A stretch of DNA of 64,000 nt from DASQFQ01 sp963805525 (GTDB taxonomy: Bacteria > Actinomycetota > Thermoleophilia > Solirubrobacterales > Solirubrobacteraceae), in assembly GCA_963805525.1 (NCBI GenBank), contig CAWDUT010000007.1:806001-870000 (forward strand), written 5' to 3'. Made by a program: the position numbers and the translations under genes. This document shows positions 58,473 to 64,000 of this stretch, piece by piece. The notes under the pieces are model-generated. The model saw nothing but the letters and a program-made list of their open reading frames with translations. It had not been told where the DNA came from and did not search any database. Numbering within the stretch: position 1 is the stretch's first letter; each line of letters starts with the position of its first letter.

Positions 58473-59804
58473 ATGAAGAACCCCCTCCCGACCGCCGCCT
58501 GGCTCATCCTGCTGCTCGCGCTCCTGCTGCGCGTGGGCTACATGGTCGCCACCCCCGGCTACGAGCTCGTCCACGACGCGCTCGACTACGACAAGGCCGC
58601 GGTCTCGATCGCGAGCGGCGACGGCTGGCCGTACTCGCGCGCGCCGGGGCGGGAGACCGCCTTCCGCCCGCCCGCATACCCGGTGCTGCTGGCCGGGGTC
58701 TACAAGGTCACGGGCGTCGAGCACGGCACGGAGCACCAGCGCGTGGTCACGGCGCGCATCCTGGGGATCATCATCGGGACGCTGATCGTGGCGATGATCT
58801 TCATCGTCGCGCGGCAGCTGTGGGGGCGGCGAGTGGCGCTGCTGGCCATGCTCGGCGGGGCGATCTACGTCCCCCTGATCCTGGTCGGCGCCTCGGTGAT
58901 GTCGGAGCCGTTGTTCGCGCTGCTGCTACTGGGCGCGCTGGCGGCGGCGATCCAGCACCGGCGCTCGACCCACCGCTGGCGCTGGGTGGTGGTCTCGGGC
59001 GTGCTCGCGGGCTTGACCTGCCTGACGCGCGCGAACGCGCTCGTGCTGCTGCTGCCGCTCGGGCTCGCGGTGTGGACGGTGCGGCCGCGCTGGTCGGTGC
59101 GCGCGCTGGCCGCTCCGGCGCTGCTGGTGGCGCTCGCGCTGGTCACGGTGTCGCCGTGGACGATCCGCAACGCGATCGTGTTCGACCGCTTCATCCCGGT
59201 CTCGACCCAGCTCGGCTCCGCGCTGGCCGGCACCTACAACGACCAGGCGCGGCTCGACAAGAAGAACCCGGCGTCGTGGCGCGCGATCTTCCACATCCCT
59301 GAGTACCAGGACATCTACGCGCACATCAAGACGACGCCCGAGCCGGAGATCGAGGACATCCTGCGGACGCGGTCGAAGGCCTATATCCGCAAGCACCCGA
59401 CCTACGTGGCGAAGGTCGCGGAGTGGACGACGCTGCGGATGTTCGAGCTCGGCGGCCTGGACTGGTCGCGCCACACCGCCTCGACGATCAGCGTCAGCCC
59501 GGGCTGGGCGATGGCGGGCGTCTACTGCTTCTGGGTCTTCACGCTGCTGGCGATCGCGGGCGCGTTCACCAAGGCGGCGCGGCGGACGCCGCTGTTCGTG
59601 TGGATGGTCCCGCTCCTGCTGTACCTGAGCGTCGTCTTCCTGGTGGTGGAGACGCCGCGCTACCGGACGGGGATCGACCCGTTCATCGTCATGCTCGCGG
59701 CGCTGGCGCTACGACGAGCACTTCCAGGCGCCGGGGACCGTGAACCCCCTCCACCCGATCGAGCTCAATATCCGACGTCGCCGACGGCCCCGACACCAGC
59801 GTGA
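58473..59804 (+). CDS. Membrane glycosyltransferase-like protein (GT-C/PMT type)
   Basis: 443 aa with about nine hydrophobic segments. YELVHDALDYDKAAVSIASG has the acidic residues placed as in ArnT/PMT-type glycosyltransferases, followed by FRPPAYPVLLAGVYKVTG. VETPRYRTGIDPFIVMLAAL near the end matches the family's last segment. Substrate likely a lipid-linked sugar; unproven. The final 30 residues (PPPPDRAQYPTSPTAPT) read antisense to lutC over 116 bp, suggesting stop-codon loss. Confidence 0.78.
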   Translation: MKNPLPTAAWLILLLALLLRVGYMVATPGYELVHDALDYDKAAVSIASGDGWPYSRAPGRETAFRPPAYPVLLAGVYKVTGVEHGTEHQRVVTARILGIIIGTLIVAMIFIVARQLWGRRVALLAMLGGAIYVPLILVGASVMSEPLFALLLLGALAAAIQHRRSTHRWRWVVVSGVLAGLTCLTRANALVLLLPLGLAVWTVRPRWSVRALAAPALLVALALVTVSPWTIRNAIVFDRFIPVSTQLGSALAGTYNDQARLDKKNPASWRAIFHIPEYQDIYAHIKTTPEPEIEDILRTRSKAYIRKHPTYVAKVAEWTTLRMFELGGLDWSRHTASTISVSPGWAMAGVYCFWVFTLLAIAGAFTKAARRTPLFVWMVPLLLYLSVVFLVVETPRYRTGIDPFIVMLAALALRRALPGAGDREPPPPDRAQYPTSPTAPTPA

Positions 59805-60291
59805 TCGGGCGCCCGGCGCGGGCCGCCTCGGCGAGGCGGTCGACGGCGTCGGGCACGGAGGCGACGATCTGCTCCTCGTGGACGACGCAGACGTGGAGGT
59901 CGGGCACGAGCGTCAGCGCGCGGCGGCCTGAGGCCTGGGCGCCGTCGAGCACGATCGTCCCGGTGTCGGCGATCGCGAGCGCGCAGCCGGTGACCACGCC
60001 ATCGAGCGCGTCGAGCTCGCGGGCGGAGAGCGCAGCGTCCTCGAAGCCCTCGATCGTCCCCGCCACCCGCTCGGCCCCGTGCCCCGCCAGCACCTCCCTC
60101 ACCGCGCGCGGCACCTCCGCCGCGGCGACTCGATGGACCGCGGCCTTGTAGTCGGCCACCCGTTCGCAGAACAGGTCGACGTCGGCCGCGGCCGTGCCAG
60201 GGCCGTGGTAGCCCCGCGGCACCTCGACGACCTCTCCGCCGCCGGCGAGGGCGCTCCGCACGCGGCCGAGGACCTCATCCCGAGCGCTCAC
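59689..60291 (-). CDS. lutC: LUD domain protein, LutC
   Basis: 200 aa. LUD-domain signature near the C-terminus: ALAIADTGTIVLDG, LTLVPDLHVCVVHEEQIVAS and SGPSATSDIELDRVEGVHGP. LutC is part of the LutABC complex for L-lactate oxidation. GTG start overlapping lutB by 17 bp, on the same strand. The protein ends at the normal family C-terminus, so the overlap with the convergent glycosyltransferase-like gene is due to that gene's extension. Confidence 0.9.
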   Translation of the reverse strand: MSARDEVLGRVRSALAGGGEVVEVPRGYHGPGTAAADVDLFCERVADYKAAVHRVAAAEVPRAVREVLAGHGAERVAGTIEGFEDAALSARELDALDGVVTGCALAIADTGTIVLDGAQASGRRALTLVPDLHVCVVHEEQIVASVPDAVDRLAEAARAGRPITLVSGPSATSDIELDRVEGVHGPRRLEVLVVAPAPRA

Positions 60292-61645
60292 GCCACCACT
60301 CCCTGAACGTGTGGTCGGGGACCTCCGGCAGGTCCCGCATCCCGCTCCAGCCGGGCACCGGCAGCTTGCCGAGCGGCCCGCGGCCGAGCTTCGAGAGCTT
60401 CTGCGCGCCCTCGTAGCGCTTCTGCGACGAGAAGACCTTGCCCACCGCGTCCATCGCCAGCTTCTCCGGGTCGGTGCGCTTCTTCTCCTCCCGCACGACC
60501 CGCCCGCGCAGATGCACGAGCACGCTCGGGATGTCGATCTTGACCGGGCACGCCTCGTAACAGGCGCCGCACAGCGAGGAGGCCCACGGGAGCGTCGGGG
60601 CGTTCCCCAGCCCGCGCAGCTGCGGGGTGAGGATCGCGCCGATCGGGCCGGGATAGACCGACTCGTAGGCCGCGCCGCCGGCGCGCGAGTAGACCGGGCA
60701 CACGTTCAGGCACGCCGAGCAGCGGATGCAGTGCAGCGCCTGGCGCCCGACCTCGTCCGCCAGCGTCTGGGTGCGGCCGTTGTCGAGCAGGACGAGGTGG
60801 AACTCCTTCGGCCCGTCGCCCTCGCCCACGCCGGTCCACAGCGACGTGTACGGGTTCATCCGCTCGGCGGTCGAGGAGCGCGGCAGCAGCTGGAGGAAGA
60901 CCTCGAGGTCGCGCCACTCCGGCAGCAGCTTCTCGATGCCCATCACGGTCACGAGCACGTCGGGCAGCGTCGTGCACATGCGCCCGTTGCCCTCGGACTC
61001 GACGACCGCGACCGTGCCGGTCTCGGCGATACCGAAGTTCGCGCCCGAGATCGCGACCTTCACCGACAGGAACTTGTCGCGCAGGTGGCGCCGGGCGGCC
61101 TCGGCGATCCCGGTCGCCTCCCAGCCGAGGTCCTCGCCCTGGGCGATCGTGCGCTCGAAGAGCCGCTTGATCTCGGCGCGGTTCTTGTGGATGGCCGGGA
61201 CGAGGATGTGCGAGGACTGCTCCCCCGCCAGCTGGATGATCAGCTCGGCCAGGTCGGTCTCGATCGCCTCGATCCCCTGGGCGGCGAGCGCGTCGTTGAG
61301 CCCGATCTCGTCGGTCGCGATCGACTTGACCTTGATCACCTCGCGCGCGCCGTGATCGCCCGCGATGCCGGCCACGATCGCGTTCGCCTCGGCGGCGTCG
61401 CGCGCCCAGTGGACGACGCCGCCGGCCCGCTGCACCGCCGCCTCGAGCCGCTCGAGCTGCTCGGGGAGCGTCGCCATCGTGCGCGCCTTGATCGCCGACC
61501 CGGCCGCCCGCAGCGCCTCCCAGTCGTCGAGCTCCGCGATCGTGGCGAGCCGCTTGGCGCGGATCGTCGTCGTCGCCTTGCCGAGGTTGCGCCGCAGCTG
61601 GGCGTCCTGCAGCGTCTCGTGGGCCGCGGCCGGGAACCCCTTCAC
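60275..61645 (-). CDS. lutB: Iron-sulfur LUD protein, LutB
   Basis: 456 aa. LUD domain (about 60-290; IKVKSIATDEIGLNDALAAQ, ISGANFGIAETGTVAVVESE), then a ferredoxin-type region with CIRCSACLNVCPVY and CGACYEACPVKIDIP, giving two [4Fe-4S] sites. Takes part in L-lactate oxidation to pyruvate with LutA and LutC. The GTG start overlaps the lutA stop. A longer upstream frame through lutA is a different reading frame and is rejected. Confidence 0.93.
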   Translation of the reverse strand: MKGFPAAAHETLQDAQLRRNLGKATTTIRAKRLATIAELDDWEALRAAGSAIKARTMATLPEQLERLEAAVQRAGGVVHWARDAAEANAIVAGIAGDHGAREVIKVKSIATDEIGLNDALAAQGIEAIETDLAELIIQLAGEQSSHILVPAIHKNRAEIKRLFERTIAQGEDLGWEATGIAEAARRHLRDKFLSVKVAISGANFGIAETGTVAVVESEGNGRMCTTLPDVLVTVMGIEKLLPEWRDLEVFLQLLPRSSTAERMNPYTSLWTGVGEGDGPKEFHLVLLDNGRTQTLADEVGRQALHCIRCSACLNVCPVYSRAGGAAYESVYPGPIGAILTPQLRGLGNAPTLPWASSLCGACYEACPVKIDIPSVLVHLRGRVVREEKKRTDPEKLAMDAVGKVFSSQKRYEGAQKLSKLGRGPLGKLPVPGWSGMRDLPEVPDHTFREWWRERSG

Positions 61646-62313
61646 TCCTGGGCCGCCAATATCTCCGCCAGGTGCACGGTCCGCACGCCGGCCCGCTGCC
61701 GCCGCAGCGCGCCGCCGATGTGCATCAGGCACGAGTTGTCGGCCGAGGTGCAGACCTCGGCGCGCGTGTCGAGCAGGTGCCGCAGCTTGTCCGAGAGCAT
61801 CGCCATCGACGTGTCGGCGTTCTTGACCGCGAACGTGCCGCCGAAGCCGCAGCACTCCTGCGCGTCCTCGATCTCGACCAGGTCGATGCCCTGGACCGCG
61901 CGCAGCAGCCGCAGCGGCCGGTCGCCGACCTGCAGCAGCCGCAGCGAGTGGCACGTCGGGTGGTACGCGACCCGGTGCGGGAAGGAGGCGCCGACGTCCT
62001 CCACGCCAAGTTCGTCGACAAGGAACTCGGTCAGCTCGAACACGCGCTCGACCCCCTTCTCGCGCAGGAACGCGGTGCACGACGCGCTCGGGGAGACGAC
62101 CGTGTCGTAGTCGGCGAACACCCGCCGCCAGCGCTCGGCGAGCACGTCGCCGTGCTCCGCATAGCCCGAGTTGCCGTGCATCTGGCCGCAGCACGTCTGC
62201 GCCTCGGGGAAGTCGACGTCGACCCCCAGGCGCTCGAGCAGCTCGACCACCGCGCGGCCCGTGCCCGGGAACAGCGTGTCGTTGAAGCACGTGACGAACA
62301 GCGCGACCCGCAC
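61642..62313 (-). CDS. lutA: Cys-rich (CCG) oxidoreductase, LutA
   Basis: 223 aa. Two CCG-type modules: PEAQTCCGQMHGNSGY (about 37-52) and EIEDAQECCGFGGTFAVKN (about 148-166), with HPTCHSLRLL and CTSADNSCLMHIGG completing the Cys clusters. This matches LutA/GlcF-like subunits. First gene of lutABC, GTG start. TACGCT lies 10 nt upstream. The divergent lactate permease makes a complete L-lactate uptake and oxidation locus. Confidence 0.93.
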   Translation of the reverse strand: MRVALFVTCFNDTLFPGTGRAVVELLERLGVDVDFPEAQTCCGQMHGNSGYAEHGDVLAERWRRVFADYDTVVSPSASCTAFLREKGVERVFELTEFLVDELGVEDVGASFPHRVAYHPTCHSLRLLQVGDRPLRLLRAVQGIDLVEIEDAQECCGFGGTFAVKNADTSMAMLSDKLRHLLDTRAEVCTSADNSCLMHIGGALRRQRAGVRTVHLAEILAAQE

Positions 62314-62374
62314 GATCCGCGGGAGCGTAGTGGAGAGGCACCCGGGGTAAGGGCCGGTGTGGGAGACCCGGTCT

Positions 62375-62382
62375 GGGAGGAG
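62375..62382 (+). promoter_or_regulatory. Strong ribosome binding site of the lactate permease
   Basis: GGGAGGAG, 5 nt before ATG 62388. It selects this ATG over the out-of-frame ATG at 62383. Confidence 0.6.
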
Positions 62383-62387
62383 ATGGC

Positions 62388-64000
62388 ATGTACAAGCAGG
62401 TGTTCGACCCGGTAGGCGACTCGCTCGGGCTGAGCTCGATATTCGCGGCGATACCGATCGTCGTGCTGTTCGTGCTGCTGGGCGGGATCAAGATGAAGGC
62501 GCACATCGCCGCACTCGCGTCGCTGCTGGCGGCGATCCTCGTCGCGGTCATCGTCTACGGCATGCCGCTCGGCCAGTCACTCGACAGCGCTGCAGAGGGC
62601 GCCGTGTTCGGGATCTTCCCGATCATGTACATCGTCTTCATGGCGCTGTGGATCTACAACATGACGGTCGAGACCGGGCACTTCGCCGTGCTCCGGCGCG
62701 CGTTCAACCGGGTCTCGGACGACCAGCGCATCCAGGCGGTGCTGATCGCCTTCTCGTTCGGGGCGCTGCTCGAGGCGCTGGCCGGCTTCGGAACCCCGGT
62801 GGCGATCACCGCGGTGATGCTGATCGCGGTCGGATTCGAGCCGCTCAAGGCGGCCGCCGTGGCACTCGTCTCCAACACCGCGCCGGTGGCGTTCGGCGCG
62901 ATCGCCATCCCCATCGTCACGCTCGCCGGGCTCACCGACCTCCCGAAGGACGACCTCGGCGCGATGGTCGGCCGCCAGACGCCGTTCCTCGCCCTGATCG
63001 TGCCGCTGATCCTGATCGGCATGGTCGACGGCACGCGCGGCATCCGCCAGGCATGGCCCGCCGCCGCGGTCGGCGGCCTCGCGTTCGCGATCGGCCAGTA
63101 CGCCTGTTCGAACTTCATCTCCGTCGAGCTGACCGACATCGTCGCCTCGCTGCTGTCGGCCGGCGCGATCGTCGCGCTGGTGCAGGTCTGGCAGCCCGGC
63201 GAGCCGCTGCGCGGGGAGGTGCGACAGACGGGGCCGGCGATCGCGGGCGCCGCGGTCGCCGACGCCGCGCACGAGCAAGAGGTCGGCCGCAAGGAGGGCA
63301 ACGGCCGCGACTCGCGCGCGGAGGTGTTCGCCGCGTTCGCGCCCTACCTGATCATCATCGTGATCTTCGCGCTCGCCCAGTGGGGGCCGATCAAGGACTT
63401 CCTCGACGAGCGCACCAAGGCGTTCGACTGGCCGGGCCTGAACATCCAGACACCGAGCGGCGAGACGCCGAGCTCGGTGACCTTCAAGTTCAACTGGGCC
63501 AACGCGGCCGGCACGCTGCTGCTCGTCTCCGGCCTGCTGAGCATGCTCGTGCTGCGCTTCAACCCGGGCCGCGCGCTGCGGACGCTCGGGCGCACGCTCG
63601 GCGAGCTGAAGTTCGCCACGCTGACCGTCGCCTCCGTGCTGGCGCTCGCCTACGTGATGAACCTCTCCGGCCAGACGATCACTCTCGGGCAGTGGATCGC
63701 CGGCGCGTCGGGGATCCTGCCGTTCCTGTCGCCGATCATCGGCTGGCTGGGCGTGGCGGTGACCGGCTCGGACACGTCGTCGAACTCGCTGTTCGGGACG
63801 CTGCAGGTGGCGGCGGCTCACAAAGCCGGCTACTCGCCGACGCTCTTGGCGGCGGCGAACTCGTCCGGCGGCGTGCTGGGCAAGATGATCTCGCCGCAGA
63901 ACCTGGCGATCGGCGCCGCGGCGGTCGGCATGGGCGGCCAGGAGGGCGTGATCTTCCGCAAGGTGCTTGGATGGAGCATCCTGTTGATCCTGATCATGTG
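62388..64000 (+). CDS. lctP: L-lactate permease (3' partial)
   Basis: At least 537 aa, running off the window edge. About thirteen hydrophobic segments. Family landmarks: EGAVFGIFPIMYIVFMALWI, ALLEALAGFGTPVAITAVML, LVSNTAPVAFGAIAIPIVTL, VTGSDTSSNSLFGTLQVAAA and ANSSGGVLGKMISPQNLAIG, all LctP/LldP signatures. It imports lactate (or glycolate) by proton symport for the divergent lutABC enzymes. The shared 74-bp gap with lutA probably holds both promoters. Confidence 0.95.
   Translation, partial: MYKQVFDPVGDSLGLSSIFAAIPIVVLFVLLGGIKMKAHIAALASLLAAILVAVIVYGMPLGQSLDSAAEGAVFGIFPIMYIVFMALWIYNMTVETGHFAVLRRAFNRVSDDQRIQAVLIAFSFGALLEALAGFGTPVAITAVMLIAVGFEPLKAAAVALVSNTAPVAFGAIAIPIVTLAGLTDLPKDDLGAMVGRQTPFLALIVPLILIGMVDGTRGIRQAWPAAAVGGLAFAIGQYACSNFISVELTDIVASLLSAGAIVALVQVWQPGEPLRGEVRQTGPAIAGAAVADAAHEQEVGRKEGNGRDSRAEVFAAFAPYLIIIVIFALAQWGPIKDFLDERTKAFDWPGLNIQTPSGETPSSVTFKFNWANAAGTLLLVSGLLSMLVLRFNPGRALRTLGRTLGELKFATLTVASVLALAYVMNLSGQTITLGQWIAGASGILPFLSPIIGWLGVAVTGSDTSSNSLFGTLQVAAAHKAGYSPTLLAAANSSGGVLGKMISPQNLAIGAAAVGMGGQEGVIFRKVLGWSILLILIM

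Noticed and set aside
61646..62551. N-terminal extension of LutB to 758 aa
   Set aside because: Runs through lutA in another frame; the GTGA overlap at 61642-61645 gives the family-length protein.

Overview
The window is very GC-rich and densely packed. Many genes overlap by 4 bp at ATGA, GTGA or CTGA. It carries a classical menaquinone pathway, ergothioneine genes (egtB, egtD), an mprAB/HtrA-type stress module and LutABC. Together these suggest an actinobacterium, most likely of the Thermoleophilia (Solirubrobacterales-like). That placement is inferred from gene content and style; no rRNA or tRNA gene is present to confirm it.

Layout. 1-3.2 kb: polyamine operon (PotC-like permease, acetylpolyamine-deacetylase-like enzyme, FAD amine oxidoreductase). 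3.2-8.3 kb: HD-GYP protein, divergent lysE/lrp pair, a P-loop-like protein without its P-loop, small membrane protein, MFS carrier. 8.3-13.3 kb: serA, a class V aminotransferase (possible SerC substitute), DUF4190, ilvC, YjbR protein. 13.3-27.9 kb: menaquinone genes menE, B, A, C, H, D and F on both strands, interleaved with a regulator, a methyltransferase, acetyltransferases, an NYN-domain protein and egtBD. 28-33.9 kb: membrane protein, hydrolase, ilvBN and small unknowns. 34-41 kb: four-PAS diguanylate cyclase, gatCAB, folD. 41-47 kb: LysR, hydrolase, MFS, TVP38, pcrA. 47.2-53.4 kb: lhgO, a CDP-deoxysugar set (epimerase, rfbF, rfbG), a frameshifted SnoaL-like gene and a queuosine-salvage protein. 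53.4-58.4 kb: HtrA protease, histidine kinase, response regulator, ABC exporter. 58.5-64 kb: membrane glycosyltransferase-like protein, lutABC and a divergent lactate permease cut by the window end.

The strongest unexplained signal is a 168-nt element present twice, at 40911-41078 and 47072-47239. The inner 140 nt differ at one position. The 14-nt terminal arms differ between copies by three compensated base-pair changes. The whole element folds as one nested rod, and its seven wobble pairs are G-U only when the + strand is read. This points to a structured RNA, or less likely a palindromic mobile element, that I do not recognise.

The expression architecture is also notable. About twenty starts have a TANNNT-like hexamer 6-10 nt upstream and little Shine-Dalgarno sequence, which suggests widespread leaderless transcription. 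In six places the upstream gene's stop codon forms the first three bases of that hexamer. Convergent neighbours share a CTAG at their stops four times, and divergent neighbours share a CATG at their starts twice.

No intergenic stretch exceeds about 300 bp. I saw no CRISPR array, insertion sequence with transposase, rRNA or tRNA.
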